Below, in pieces: positions 54,658 through 64,000 of a stretch of DNA of 64,000 bases. The stretch is from Agarophyton chilense (Eukaryota > Rhodophyta > Florideophyceae > Gracilariales > Gracilariaceae), in the NCBI GenBank assembly GCA_030374765.1, contig JARGXX010000088.1, positions 2,294,001 to 2,358,000 on the forward strand, given 5' to 3'. The notes beneath the pieces are model-generated. The model was not told where the DNA came from, searched no databases, and saw only the letters and a list, made by a program, of their open reading frames with translations. The translations under genes were made by a program, and so were the position numbers. Numbering within the stretch: position 1 is the first letter of the stretch; each line of letters opens with the position of its first letter.

Positions 54658-56928
54658 ATGACGGCTGGTATTGATTTCGACCCTGCACATCGTGATGCTA
54701 TCGCCGCTAAAATGAACTTGTCCGTGCTGCAAAGGGCCGACCCAGCTGTCAAAAAGGTACTCAAACTTGCCTCGCACGTCTGTCTCTATCAGCTCGACGA
54801 CAACCAAGCGTGGCGTCGACTGGATATCGAAGGCTCTCTCTTCGTCGTCGAGCTCCATGTAAACCATCCAAACAACTCCGCCCGCGCTCGCCACCGCATT
54901 TTCATCATAAATCGCAAGAGTCTTGAAAACTATTCCGATGACGTCGTCGTTGGAAACAAGGAGATCGAGCTTCAAGACCAGATGATCATGTACACAAACT
55001 CCAAACAGAAAACAATCGGAATCTGGTTTTATCAAAAACCCGAGGCTTCTTCCGTGTTTCAACTTCTCCAAGCTCTTGTAGAAGGGAGAAATCCCTCTGC
55101 GACTCAGTCACCGCCCGTCGAGATGCCCTCCTCCCAATCCTCCGAAACGTCTGCCTCACAACCCACACAATCTGCCCGCCTTCTCGATACCTCCCCACGC
55201 ACCCAACGTACACAGAAGCGCGCCCCACGTAACGCCAATATCAAGAACGCAAAGACCCGTCCTCAAATTCCCAACCCGCGCCCTCAGAAACCGCCCATCG
55301 ATGCACGCTTGCAACCCACCCAAAACCCCACACCGAGTGAGGCATCCAGAGTGCAAGATAATTCACTCGAGCGCTTCTTTCCCGGATTGAAGCATACTCA
55401 CGGCGTAGCCGGTGCCACTCTGCCGCCAGATGTGAACACTTCTTCCGTGATGGAAAGTGTCGCAGTAACTACGCTAACATCCAACGTTGGATCGAACAAA
55501 CAACCCGCCACTGACTTTAAACCCACGTCTGAAATAGACGAAGCCATCATCATTGCATCGGATAATGGTTTACCAGATTCTATTCTCTCCAAGCCTTCCC
55601 CAAGTTCCGATCAACTACTGTCGGATGCCATGAAGGTAATGCGTGCAAAAGCAGAAAAGAACCCCAGATCCGAGCCAAGGCGCAAATCCTCTCCGAAAGC
55701 AAAACCTGCCTCCAGAGTGACTACCCCGCTCAAGATGCAGAGGCCGAAGCGAGGTCACCTCAGTTCCAAGCCCGGCTCTACTGCGGCGAATGCTCAGGGT
55801 CCGGCTGCAACTTCGTACCCGCTCAATTCAGAGACCGCCGAAGCTCGACAGAGTACCGAGCGACGAAAACGGACTTCGTCCCCTTTGCGAAAGAACTCCC
55901 GTGAGTACGTGCCGGGTCCAAACTCACAGAAAGCAACCGAAAGCGCAAGCGGCGATCTGCAAGCTTCGGTGCAGATCTCATCAGCGCTGCCTAGGAAAGC
56001 GAACGAGGCGAGCGTTCCTACGGTTGTGCAAAGCGGCTTGCAAGCCACTCGAGCCGGGCCCGTCCAGTCGGAGACGCTTGAGAGGAAGCCCGACGGGCAG
56101 GACGAATCACTGTCAGCGCAGGCGACTAGCAAGGTGGATAGGACGAGAGCCCACCTTCCTCCTGTCTCGAAACCACAGGTGCGTGACGCTGACGTCCGTC
56201 AGCCCTCCCCTGAAGCGAATGGGTTACCAACGGCGGCAAGCGCTGGGCCCCCGTTCTCTAATGCTAGGACCATGGACGAGGCACGACGTCAATTGCAAGC
56301 CATGTCGATGCAGCAGGAGACCTTGAATGATCCGCTTGTGCGTAATATGCCGCCTTTCCGGTTTCCCTCTGGTGACATGCCGCTTCCGCATACAACAGCT
56401 GTTATGCCGCCTCCCATTGCTCCTCCACCTCAGCCGCCTGCGCCATTTACAGCCGGGATGCACCCGCGAATGGCGATGTTGATGCAGCACCAGCTGTTTT
56501 TGCAGCAACAACAATTCTTGGCTCAGCAGGAGCATCAACGTCGTATGCAAATGCAGAATATGCCGCTACCGTCAGTGCCCATAATACACAAGTCCGAACC
56601 GCGTGTCGCAGGAAACATGCCCAACGAGCATTCGTCTTCATACTCTGCCAGTACTGCCGACTCTGCGGCAGACCTCATGCGAATGCTAAATGCAGGTAAC
56701 GGAAACGGGACAGCGCAAAAACCCAGACATGGGGAGATGACGGAGGAAGAGAAGGGTAAGTATATTGCCCAAAGCGTTGCCTCTGTGGATAGGAAAGGAG
56801 GGCTTTCCTCTTCTGCCTCAAACAAGATGGGCCGTTCTGAGTTTCGTGCGGTTGTGCAGCGTATGCTCACGGATAGGCGACTGTTCGAGAGTGTGTATGC
56901 GAACTATGTTGCTGCCGATGAGAAATAG
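54658..56928 (+). CDS. DCP1: DCP1 mRNA decapping activator
   Basis: Predicted DCP1, the EVH1-domain activator of the DCP2 decapping enzyme in cytoplasmic processing bodies. From the ATG at 54658 it has 756 residues. The EVH1/DCP1 domain lies at about 15-142, with ANMN-like start AAKMNLSVLQ, VCLYQLDDNQAWRRLDIEG and the aromatic core KTIGIWFYQ. The long middle part is Ser/Pro/Thr rich and predicted disordered, with a Pro-rich block PPPIAPPPQPPAPF and Gln-rich FLQQQQFLAQQEHQ. The last 30 residues (EFRAVVQRMLTDRRLFESVY) match the C-terminal trimerisation helix. Length is above that of human DCP1A (582). The upstream open frame is not counted because the conserved start is here. Confidence 0.92.
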   Translation: MTAGIDFDPAHRDAIAAKMNLSVLQRADPAVKKVLKLASHVCLYQLDDNQAWRRLDIEGSLFVVELHVNHPNNSARARHRIFIINRKSLENYSDDVVVGNKEIELQDQMIMYTNSKQKTIGIWFYQKPEASSVFQLLQALVEGRNPSATQSPPVEMPSSQSSETSASQPTQSARLLDTSPRTQRTQKRAPRNANIKNAKTRPQIPNPRPQKPPIDARLQPTQNPTPSEASRVQDNSLERFFPGLKHTHGVAGATLPPDVNTSSVMESVAVTTLTSNVGSNKQPATDFKPTSEIDEAIIIASDNGLPDSILSKPSPSSDQLLSDAMKVMRAKAEKNPRSEPRRKSSPKAKPASRVTTPLKMQRPKRGHLSSKPGSTAANAQGPAATSYPLNSETAEARQSTERRKRTSSPLRKNSREYVPGPNSQKATESASGDLQASVQISSALPRKANEASVPTVVQSGLQATRAGPVQSETLERKPDGQDESLSAQATSKVDRTRAHLPPVSKPQVRDADVRQPSPEANGLPTAASAGPPFSNARTMDEARRQLQAMSMQQETLNDPLVRNMPPFRFPSGDMPLPHTTAVMPPPIAPPPQPPAPFTAGMHPRMAMLMQHQLFLQQQQFLAQQEHQRRMQMQNMPLPSVPIIHKSEPRVAGNMPNEHSSSYSASTADSAADLMRMLNAGNGNGTAQKPRHGEMTEEEKGKYIAQSVASVDRKGGLSSSASNKMGRSEFRAVVQRMLTDRRLFESVYANYVAADEK

Positions 56929-57859
56929 TTTATGTTTAGTCTCCCAACGGCGAATGATTTGTACTCTGCATCCCGCAAAAAGACTGCTCAACTTCAACTC
57001 CCAGAATTTGTTGTGATGAAATGTATCGACGATTGTAAAGTTTAGGCTGTCAGGAAGACCCCTTCTGGTCTTGTGGTCCTATGATCAAGCTGGGGTCGTT
57101 GTAGATCTACTGTAAGAGACCATCTCCGATGGATGGTGTGTCTTTTTGAAGCCAATAGGATTTCATGCGAGATGTGCTTTGGGTAGGTTTTCATCTGCAA
57201 GCGCCGTGTTGGGCACAACTCATGCTCATCTGTGAGTCACATGAGGCAGAGATTGCCAGCGTGCTCTCTCCCGCGGTATACTTACGGTTGGGAAGAAGCA
57301 AGTAGCCGAAATGGGAGTCTTCTTTGAATTGGCACCCCCACGTTTCAATCCACCCGACTGGCCTTGGTTGTTAATTCGGCATGCGCGGGGCAGAATACCT
57401 TGTATAGTAGGTGACTGTATTCACCTGGGCAAGGAGAGGGCGGATAATTTTGGATGTGTTACAGTACAGAGTAGATACTCTCCCATGGGCATTGAAGTAC
57501 TGTATGTAACCTTTACCCTTTCGGTATTGCCCAGATTTCACAACGGCGGTCGTACTGCATGCGAGTCCGGCCGGGCACAGCACGCGACGTGATTCGCCGC
57601 CTTGTTCGAGCTCTTTTAACTGGCTACTGCGGCCAAGGCCCTTTTGTCTTGTACTTTTTAGTAAGGTGGGGCCTGTGCATATCTACAGCTGATTGACATT
57701 TACAAAGGTATTTCTAACTAGTGCGCGACGCAGTACTCCAAGTTGAACCCAACCAGTCAACGTTTCTTACACTCGGAAGTTGTCCTTCCTTCCCCCGTGA
57801 AGCTGCAGACAACCTGGCGTCTTCTAGTCTTGCAGTCGCAGTTCTTGCCAAACCCCACG
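56929..57859. other. Intergenic between DCP1 and the OSBP homologue
   Basis: A 93-codon plus-strand frame (57311-57592) has no recognisable domain and no support. AAGACC and GGTCTT near 57055-57075 form a short stem. Nothing else seen. Confidence 0.45.
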
Positions 57860-59206
57860 ATGACCCACGACAAAGAATTGGATGCTGATACACCGAACGA
57901 TAGTTCCTTGTCATGGGGCTCCTGGATCTCTTCGATGGCTACGAATGCCTACTCGAACGTTGTCGGTGCTCCACAGTCTCCAGATGAATTGACCCCGACA
58001 ACCGCCCTCACAAGAGAAAGTGAGGGTACAAAAGAGTCTCACGGATTCGGCAATGTTGACGAAGAGTCCAGAAACGCTCTATGGCGCCAGCTTGTTTCTG
58101 TCATTGGAATGGATGTCATGCACATGCGATTGAGTCTTCCTATCTGGTTGTTCGAGCCTACCACTGCTCTGTCTCGCATGGCTGAAACTTTTGAGTACAG
58201 TGACTTGCTCGATCGTGCTGCTTCGTGCAAGGATCCGATACTTCGAGATTGCCTCGTGGCAGCATTCGTCATATCAGCCTTTTCGCATACCGAGCGAGTG
58301 CGGAAACCTTTTAATCCGGTCCTCGGCGAAACATTTGAGTTTATCAACCCTTTGAATGGTATGAAGTTTTACGCAGAGCAGGTATCGCATCATCCTCCAA
58401 TTTCCGCTTCGCGATGTGAAGGAAACGGATGGGCTGCTGGAGAGATTGTCGATATAAATGCTACCTTTCAAGGCAATTCTATTGAAATCTCGAACACCGG
58501 AACGCGATACATCCACTTCACGGAGACAGGAGACCACTACACTTGGAATTTGCCGCAAGCATTGGTCTCTAATCTGTTTGTGGGTACGGCATTTGTTGAT
58601 CATTTTGGTTCAATTGAGCTGCGCAATGAACGGTCAAACACTACCTCTATCTTGGAGTTGACAAAGTGCGGTTGGTTTTCAGCGGGGCGCTATGAAGTCA
58701 CCGGAGAGCTACTAGATGAGGTAGGGAACAAACAGGTTTCCTATAACGGAGCTTGGAACAAGTTTTTGGACTGCGAACAAAGATCCAAGTTGAAGGGCGA
58801 AGGTACAAATAGGCTTTGGATGGCAGGGTCGCATTTCCTTTCCGAGGAAGAGGGTGGGGGGGAGTACGGAGACTTTGCGAATTGTACAAAGTATACCAAG
58901 AAAGTATTGGCATTGGATTCTGATTATGCGATGGAGCTTCCTCCGACTGATTCTCGTCTGAGGCCGGACAGACTGGCGCTTGAGAAAGGAGATCGACCAA
59001 TTGCAGCCGAACAAAAGCTGCGTATCGAGCAGTTGCAGAGAGAACGCCAGGCCGCCATGAATGCTGGTGTTTCCAAAAGTAAGTATAAAGCGAAGTACTT
59101 CAAAAAGGTTTCTGAGGACGAACAGCTATGGGAAGCTACCGGCAATTATTGGAGCGAAAGTCGAACTCTGTGCGATGAGGCCCGAAAATCATTCACTCTG
59201 TGGTAA
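57860..59206 (+). CDS. Oxysterol-binding protein homologue (ORD only)
   Basis: Predicted lipid-transfer protein that moves sterols and phosphoinositides between membranes. From the ATG at 57860 it has 448 residues, close to yeast Osh4 (434). It has an N-terminal lid-like segment with SLSWGSWISSMATNAYSN, LPIWLFEPTTALSRMAETFE, the KPFNPVLGETFEF block, and the family signature EQVSHHPPIS at 173-182. Later come GKWFS-like KCGWFSAG and the VSYNGAWNKFLD motif. There is no PH domain, FFAT motif or ankyrin part, so it is the short type. The frame before the ATG opens only at a TTG. It converges with the next gene across 70 bp. Confidence 0.92.
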   Translation: MTHDKELDADTPNDSSLSWGSWISSMATNAYSNVVGAPQSPDELTPTTALTRESEGTKESHGFGNVDEESRNALWRQLVSVIGMDVMHMRLSLPIWLFEPTTALSRMAETFEYSDLLDRAASCKDPILRDCLVAAFVISAFSHTERVRKPFNPVLGETFEFINPLNGMKFYAEQVSHHPPISASRCEGNGWAAGEIVDINATFQGNSIEISNTGTRYIHFTETGDHYTWNLPQALVSNLFVGTAFVDHFGSIELRNERSNTTSILELTKCGWFSAGRYEVTGELLDEVGNKQVSYNGAWNKFLDCEQRSKLKGEGTNRLWMAGSHFLSEEEGGGEYGDFANCTKYTKKVLALDSDYAMELPPTDSRLRPDRLALEKGDRPIAAEQKLRIEQLQRERQAAMNAGVSKSKYKAKYFKKVSEDEQLWEATGNYWSESRTLCDEARKSFTLW

Positions 59207-59276
59207 ACAGGGAATAATGCCATGTCGCTCACATGATGCCTGAGCTGAGCAATAGATTCTTGCCCCGAACTACAAT

Positions 59277-60374
59277 TCACCAATCGTCTCTCTGGACGCA
59301 GATTTGTTGTTCGAACACCTTGAATGATGCGTTCTCAGCTACCAGTTTAGTTTTTTCGCAGTCATTGGCACATGTGTATATTGCGACCGAAGCAAAATTC
59401 ATTGCCGCTTCTTTCTGTTCTGGTTGTACGGCATCTTCGGGTCTCAAGTAATGTAAACTTGAAGCTAGCAGCTGCAGTTCAAAGATCATGAGTGTCCCAC
59501 ACTGGCACGTTTTCATTTTGATTTGGGGTTGTGGATATCTTGGCCACAGGGGCTTCCCTCCAAAATCATACCGCAAGATTTGTTCCGGAGCTCTTGCAAT
59601 TCTGTCGTTGAATTGTTCGACGGAAAGTACTTCAGGCTTGTCCTCCTCATCTTGTTCTGCTGCCCACTGTTCACTTATTCCACTTTCGCTTCTTAACTTT
59701 TCATCCTCGTTATACTTGCTTAATAAACGACTGACTTGTTGCTCGTATTTATTTCCACGTCCTAGATCAGGCTCGATATCAACTTCAACATAGAACGAAG
59801 TTAGCGGTATCGAGTTTTGCTGCTCAAAGCCTTCTTTTCTACACTTGGCATTCGCAGACGAGCGAGGCAGTGCTTTTCCGCCCGCTTTCTTTCCACATTT
59901 TCGGCTCTTATTGTCTTCGTCATTCCGTGTTATCGCCAAAGATAGTGCTTCAAGTTCTTGCACTAAAGCTTCTGGGCTGGAATCGCTTGAGTCCGAATCC
60001 GAATCCCAGTTGATAATCTGGCGTTTCTCACACAACCCAAACTCTTCTGGGAGTCTAGGCGAGGTAGAGCTCTGTGCTACGTCTTTCTTGACTTCAACCT
60101 TAACTACGCGAACAGCATACCACGATTCCGATTTGGCTGAACACTGAATAGAGTTGCAACCGTACAAATAAACTTCCCTTTCGGAATGATTTGAATGTGG
60201 AGCATACGCCTGCAACACCAGCGTTCGATGATGCCGACAAATCGGACATGTGGGAACATGGACGCGGAGATCTTCAGGCCATAATGCGACACCTCCAATA
60301 TGGGTATCGTACCACTCGCCACTTGCTGATTTCCACTCCGAAGAAGCAAATCCTAAAACACAACTAGATGACAT
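59277..60374 (-). CDS. PDCD2-like protein (Tsr4-type ribosomal protein chaperone)
   Basis: Predicted member of the PDCD2/PDCD2L/Tsr4 family, dedicated chaperones that hold newly made uS5 and escort it into 40S assembly. The 365-residue product has an N-terminal IGG(x)xLWP block, HIGGVALWPEDL, at about 25-36. A zinc-binding PTCPICRHH to VYLYGCNSIQC segment follows at 41-78. An acidic, Ser/Lys-rich middle with DSDSDSSDSS lies at about 124-133. The C-terminal domain begins QILRYDFGGKPLWPRYP (265-281), followed by TCQCGTLMIFELQLL (289-303), the PDCD2_C hallmark. ATG at 60374. It diverges from the transporter gene over about 500 bp. Confidence 0.92.
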   Translation of the reverse strand: MSSSCVLGFASSEWKSASGEWYDTHIGGVALWPEDLRVHVPTCPICRHHRTLVLQAYAPHSNHSEREVYLYGCNSIQCSAKSESWYAVRVVKVEVKKDVAQSSTSPRLPEEFGLCEKRQIINWDSDSDSSDSSPEALVQELEALSLAITRNDEDNKSRKCGKKAGGKALPRSSANAKCRKEGFEQQNSIPLTSFYVEVDIEPDLGRGNKYEQQVSRLLSKYNEDEKLRSESGISEQWAAEQDEEDKPEVLSVEQFNDRIARAPEQILRYDFGGKPLWPRYPQPQIKMKTCQCGTLMIFELQLLASSLHYLRPEDAVQPEQKEAAMNFASVAIYTCANDCEKTKLVAENASFKVFEQQICVQRDDW

Positions 60375-60870
60375 TTAGCGAAGGAAGTCGTGTGAGGAGT
60401 AATCTTCCCTACAACAACACCTGAAATATCCAAGCCCTTATTACTCGCTATGGCATACAAAAAGCCCAGCGCGAAGGTAAACTACTACACGTGTGTACAG
60501 TGCTACGAAAGTAGCTGTCAGCTTGGAAGGCGTGGTGGTGTTTTGTCGGGGTCCCGTTCACTTTTCCATTTCTATTTTTGCATTTGATTGGACACTGTAA
60601 CGGAAATTCCAACCTCATTGGTCTTTGGAAGAAGGCCTCCCATCTTGTTTCGCACACAGCATCAGCAATCGAGCCGTGTCTAGCTAGGGAGGTATGTTTC
60701 TCAAAGCTCTACGGAGCTGAATTGGATTCGTTGTTAGCTTCTTCTTCACATTCATCTTTGGGGATACATTCCTTTTGTTACAAAGCAAGGCTAAAAGCGC
60801 CCGAGCCTCTTCACACGTTCCAACAGGCCGCATAAGCCATTACATTTATACGGCGGTCTCTCGGTCCATC
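60375..60870. other. Divergent promoter of PDCD2-like and transporter genes
   Basis: No gene supported. A frame in phase with the transporter opens upstream at 60775, but the ATG at 60871 fits the protein best. Confidence 0.5.
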
Positions 60871-61974
60871 ATGACAACCAGCCATCACCACGCGCCATCC
60901 CGCCGCAACCACCTGCTCGGCGTTCTCATCGTCATCGCCGTGGCATGTATCTGGACCTTCACGGCAGAGCTGATACAATTTATCTTCCAGGGAGACAAGC
61001 CTTTCGATAAGCCGTACTTCGTCACATACTTCTCTGTATCCCTTTTCTCCATTTTGCTCTTCGGCTTTTTGCGTACGAGCTGGCGCGCTTCTGCCGCGGC
61101 AGATCAGCCCGTAGAGCAACCGATGCAGAGTATGTCAAATCCCGCAATCATAGAAGGCGAGTATGATCTTGATTTTGAGCAACCTGCTAAACCACAGCTT
61201 TCTGTGCGCGCTGTGTTCCATGTTGGAGCCCAACTTGCACCGCTGTTTTTCCTATCGTCTTGGACGTACAATATTGCTCTGGACATGACGTCAGTGGCTT
61301 CCTCCTCCATCATATCTTCGCTTACGACGCTTTTTACGCTCGTGCTTGGTACGATGCTGGGGTCTGTCAGGTTCACGATGGGCAAGCTAATCGCCACTGG
61401 TTTGTCCATTGCTGGTGTTATACTCATTTCCCAGCAGGACACCAACGGCCAGAAAGGAGAGAGAAGCTTTCAAGGAGATCTTGTAAACATTGGGTCGTCG
61501 TTTGTCTACGCGCTCTACACGGTCTTGTTGAACAAGAACACAGACGGAGCAGCATTCTCAATGTCAATGATGTTGGGCTTTATGGGTTTCGTCACGCTGC
61601 TTGGCTTTTGGCCGGGAATGATACTTTGTTCTGTCTTTGGATGGGAATCATTTGAAATTCCTCAAGGAAAGGTTCTTGCTTTGTTACTCCTCAATGGCTT
61701 GGTTGGCACTGTGCTATCAGACTTTCTTTGGGCTAAGAGTGTAGAACTCGCAGGGTCAATGATAGGGACTTTAAGCCTGTCTCTAAGCGTGCCGCTATCA
61801 ATTATCGCCGATTACTTCTTACGAGGGAAAACTTTTGCGCTCGTGTACCTACTCGGGACAATTCTTGTTGTTTCCGGCTTTCTATTGATGAATTTCGACA
61901 TTGCTCGAGAACGCCAGGAAGAAAACCAGGAGCTGGGAAATGATATCGCATCTGAGCTTGAGACATTGGGGTAG
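60871..61974 (+). CDS. SLC35F-like drug/metabolite transporter
   Basis: Predicted ten-span membrane transporter of the DMT superfamily, close to SLC35F3-F5 and yeast Thi74-type proteins; substrate not known. From the ATG at 60871 it has 367 residues. A short cytoplasmic start (TTSHHHAPSRRN) leads into TM1 at about 14-34. TM2 is at about 50-67. An acidic loop with DLDFEQPAKPQ precedes TM3, about 114-134. TM4 follows with TSVASSSIISSLTTLF at 140-155, then TM5-TM9 and TM10 at about 322-340. The SSSIISSLTTLFTL segment and LVGTVLSDFLWAKSV at about 277-291 are family-typical. The C-terminus is Glu-rich. Location could be Golgi, vacuole or plastid membrane. Confidence 0.88.
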   Translation: MTTSHHHAPSRRNHLLGVLIVIAVACIWTFTAELIQFIFQGDKPFDKPYFVTYFSVSLFSILLFGFLRTSWRASAAADQPVEQPMQSMSNPAIIEGEYDLDFEQPAKPQLSVRAVFHVGAQLAPLFFLSSWTYNIALDMTSVASSSIISSLTTLFTLVLGTMLGSVRFTMGKLIATGLSIAGVILISQQDTNGQKGERSFQGDLVNIGSSFVYALYTVLLNKNTDGAAFSMSMMLGFMGFVTLLGFWPGMILCSVFGWESFEIPQGKVLALLLLNGLVGTVLSDFLWAKSVELAGSMIGTLSLSLSVPLSIIADYFLRGKTFALVYLLGTILVVSGFLLMNFDIARERQEENQELGNDIASELETLG

Positions 61975-63059
61975 AACAAGTTCACCTGCGGGGAGCAAAC
62001 GGATTGCTTTGCAATCTTGTTCCAGCGCGGTTCAAGACCAAGCTTATGTATCAGAGTTCAGTTCCGAAGATGATTTCATGTTCCGCTTGTCAAAACAACT
62101 TTTGCCAAGTAGAGCATGAGGTTCACGTCGAATTCACAGAGAGTCATTTTTATTGGGTGGCGCATTTGCTGTGAGCAAACTTGTTACAGACACAGACACT
62201 GATTGCTTCGGACAACCCAATTGGCACTCAACAAGAATCCTGCAAACAGCGATGATCGATTTAAGGTATGAGAGGAGGTAGGATCCTTTGAAGTGCTTTA
62301 AAGGCTTGGAAGGACAATAATTGATCAGCATTTGGAAAGTTTCGAAATTGTTAAGCAGATGAAGGTACGCTGTCGACCCTTCCTTGAGAGCACGCTATGA
62401 ACTACACCTGCGGTGGTGCTTGCGATGAGTACGACGGAATTTTTAGCTCCAAAAACTTGTGTGAGGAAAACAGTCCATCCTCGTAACAGCATTCAAGACC
62501 TTGAACATCACCCCAATCGTTGTGCCCTATCGTCCCATACTGTACCATCCTCCAGAAGAGCTTCTGAGTTCCAAATTTTGAAACGCGGTCTTCGGATCGC
62601 TAGAATGCCCCTTTTGTCGTTGTATTCGTTGTTCCCAGCGGACCTGAGGTTGTCTTCAAAATACAAAACACAGAAAAGCCTGCGGCTCTGTTTCTTTCGC
62701 AAGCCAGTCGCGGAACCATCGCTTTCAACGGAAACTATGAACGAGTCATTAAGCAGTCCGAAAGGATGCGATCCGGCGATACATCGAATTGCTTCTCTCT
62801 GACTAGCACGGTTTTATTCGTTCCTTTTCGGGACACCGACGGGCCGAAGTCCCACGTTGGCGGTACATCTATCTGATGGTACTGGAACGAGCTAATAGTA
62901 GTGCTCAACTTGGCGGAAGAAAAAGATGTTTCACGCAACATGGATAAAAAAAAAATTGAACGTTCCTTGCCGGGGCTGCCTCGGTAGTTGCTCGATTTAA
63001 TTCTAGACATGTGGCTTGCAGCGTTACACAAAAAGAAAAACGGACGAGCTTACTCGGCC
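61975..63059. other. Intergenic, about 1.1 kb
   Basis: On the minus strand the frame is open from about 62813 to 62508 (about 100 codons), with a plausible-looking peptide (RRPRFKIWNSEALLEDGTVW) but no ATG. I recognise no domain. It could be the end of a gene with introns or a decayed gene. Confidence 0.4.
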
Positions 63060-63608
63060 TCAGCGTATGGATTGATTGCCATTGCTTCCGCCATTTTGCA
63101 AGTTGGGAGCTTCTTCTTCGCTAGACGAATTGTGATCGCCCTGATTTCCTTCATCACTCGTCTCATCTTTGGGGGATTTTGTGCCTTTTCTTTCATCGGG
63201 TTGTTCGGCAACACTCTGCATAGTTGCAAACACATCTTTCAACGCCATGAGACCAGGGGCATCCTCCACCACTCTGACAGCCACCGTGGGCGGCAGTGAA
63301 CGGGATATGACGACCGGGGCCTCATAATCCACTGTTGGGTCCGCGTCCCACTTTATGATCCGCTTATGTGTTACCATCCAAAACTTTTCCCGGCTCTTCT
63401 TGTTGACATGAGGTGATCTGTTCACGCACCATCTTCTGATCTGCTTTGGAGGAGCGTATGTGCCGCCCCTAAGCTCTCCACCAGCTCTAGAAATTGCACT
63501 GTTGACCCGCCGCACTATGTCCTCAAAAAGGTATTTACGAACGTCGTATGTTTCAAGCTTGAACGTGATCCTGCGAGATGTACGAGCCAGGGGGTGGCGT
63601 GTTCCCAT
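63060..63608 (-). CDS. Ribosomal protein uS10, probably mitochondrial
   Basis: Predicted uS10-family protein of the small ribosomal subunit. The 182-residue product from the ATG at 63608 has the S10 core at about 12-115: ITFKLETYDVRKYLFEDIVR, TYAPPKQIRRWCVNRSPHV with the invariant RSPHV(N/D)KKSRE loop, and FWMVTHKRIIKW. Residues 116-182 are a hydrophilic Glu/Ser/Asn-rich extension, absent from bacterial S10. Red algal plastids usually keep their own rps10 and cytosolic uS10 is a different branch, so the nuclear copy here is best placed in the mitochondrion. The N-terminus is short for a presequence but basic. Confidence 0.82.
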   Translation of the reverse strand: MGTRHPLARTSRRITFKLETYDVRKYLFEDIVRRVNSAISRAGGELRGGTYAPPKQIRRWCVNRSPHVNKKSREKFWMVTHKRIIKWDADPTVDYEAPVVISRSLPPTVAVRVVEDAPGLMALKDVFATMQSVAEQPDERKGTKSPKDETSDEGNQGDHNSSSEEEAPNLQNGGSNGNQSIR

Positions 63609-64000
63609 CTTTTTGTCTTCGATTGAGATGTTGGTGAGACAATTGGCGCAATCTACACGGCATCACAGCGACTCGTGTCTTATGGCACGATGAGGAGCGC
63701 CGTTCCGCAGAGAACATGTACGGGAACGCTGATAATAAAAAATACCGAGTAAAATCACGTTGTCCTGTGCAGGCGTAAGAGGTTCTAAAGAGCCTCTCAA
63801 AAAGATCAGTTCTGCGATCTTCCCCGGTTGTGAGTAACACCACCTTTCGTGTTCCGTTTGCCCGCTTGGTACTAGCTAGACAACTGTGTCGGTTGTGGTC
63901 CAGTGACACCAGACACGGTGTCGACCAAGATTATATTCATTCATCTACATTTTCTTTGCGCCAAATCAAACCTCCCCCCCCGCGCCGACCACGCCACCCT
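63609..64000. other. Upstream flank of uS10 gene
   Basis: No gene supported. The C run (CCTCCCCCCCC) near 63970 is the only marked structure. The window ends here. Confidence 0.45.

Noticed and set aside
57311..57592. 93-codon plus-strand frame between DCP1 and the OSBP homologue
   Set aside because: No domain, composition unlike neighbouring genes, no supporting signal.
62508..62813. Minus-strand open frame of about 100 codons without ATG
   Set aside because: No recognised domain and no start codon. Kept only as a note under intergenic sequence.
62988..63299. 103-codon plus-strand hydrophobic frame overlapping the uS10 gene
   Set aside because: Antisense to the Glu/Ser-rich tail of uS10, which explains its hydrophobic reading.

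Overview
The window looks like nuclear DNA of a eukaryote with a primary plastid, most likely a multicellular red alga of the Chondrus type. This is inferred, not proven. The reasons are: about fifteen single-exon protein genes; very short gaps between convergent neighbours (18 to 157 bp); plant-type proteins such as a chloroplast-style WCRKC thioredoxin, a RING/extended-PHD/BRCT protein and an F-box/LysM protein; and a sharp split between compact gene islands and a long desert of decayed transposable elements.

Left island (about 0.3-10.5 kb): RAD17-like checkpoint clamp loader, OTU deubiquitinase, BRCA1/BARD1-like protein with an extra PHD finger, KRR1 ribosome-biogenesis factor, a small coiled-coil protein, WCRKC thioredoxin, an Ala-rich membrane protein and a Siw14/Oca-type phosphatase homologue that lacks the catalytic Arg. 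Genes alternate strand, so most share a bidirectional promoter or face each other at their 3' ends. The BRCA1-like/KRR1 promoter holds an E2F-type site. The small-protein/thioredoxin promoter holds a cluster of CGTCA motifs.

Transposon desert (about 11-49 kb): two DIRS-type tyrosine-recombinase retroelements in inverted orientation, one nearly full length (24.6-29.9 kb, minus) and one internally deleted (11.1-14.4 kb, plus), flank about 10 kb of mostly unassignable decayed DNA. To the right are two piggyBac-like transposase pseudogenes, three PIF/Harbinger-type transposase loci (two with a likely convergent DNA-binding partner), a Ty1/copia remnant, a CENP-B/jerky-like DDE remnant, three diverged copies of a CACGTG-rich LTR-like leader repeat, and a strand-asymmetric G-rich minisatellite (38.85-39.72 kb). 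Every element seen is broken. The Harbinger copy at 45.5-46.7 kb is the least damaged, with a single nonsense codon over its last 980 bp.

Right island (about 50.3-63.6 kb): poly-proline protein with a polybasic-CysCys segment, SGT co-chaperone, F-box/LysM protein, DCP1 decapping activator, oxysterol-binding-protein homologue, PDCD2-like/Tsr4 ribosomal-protein chaperone, SLC35F-like transporter and a probable mitochondrial ribosomal protein uS10. The islands encode housekeeping functions: DNA damage response, ribosome assembly, mRNA decay, ubiquitin, lipid transfer and protein targeting. KRR1, the PDCD2-like protein and uS10 all concern ribosomes, but nothing suggests operons.

CDS starts were set to the first ATG that fits the domain start. 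Several longer frames begin only at TTG or GTG and were trimmed. I found no rRNA, convincing tRNA, CRISPR array or spliceosomal intron.
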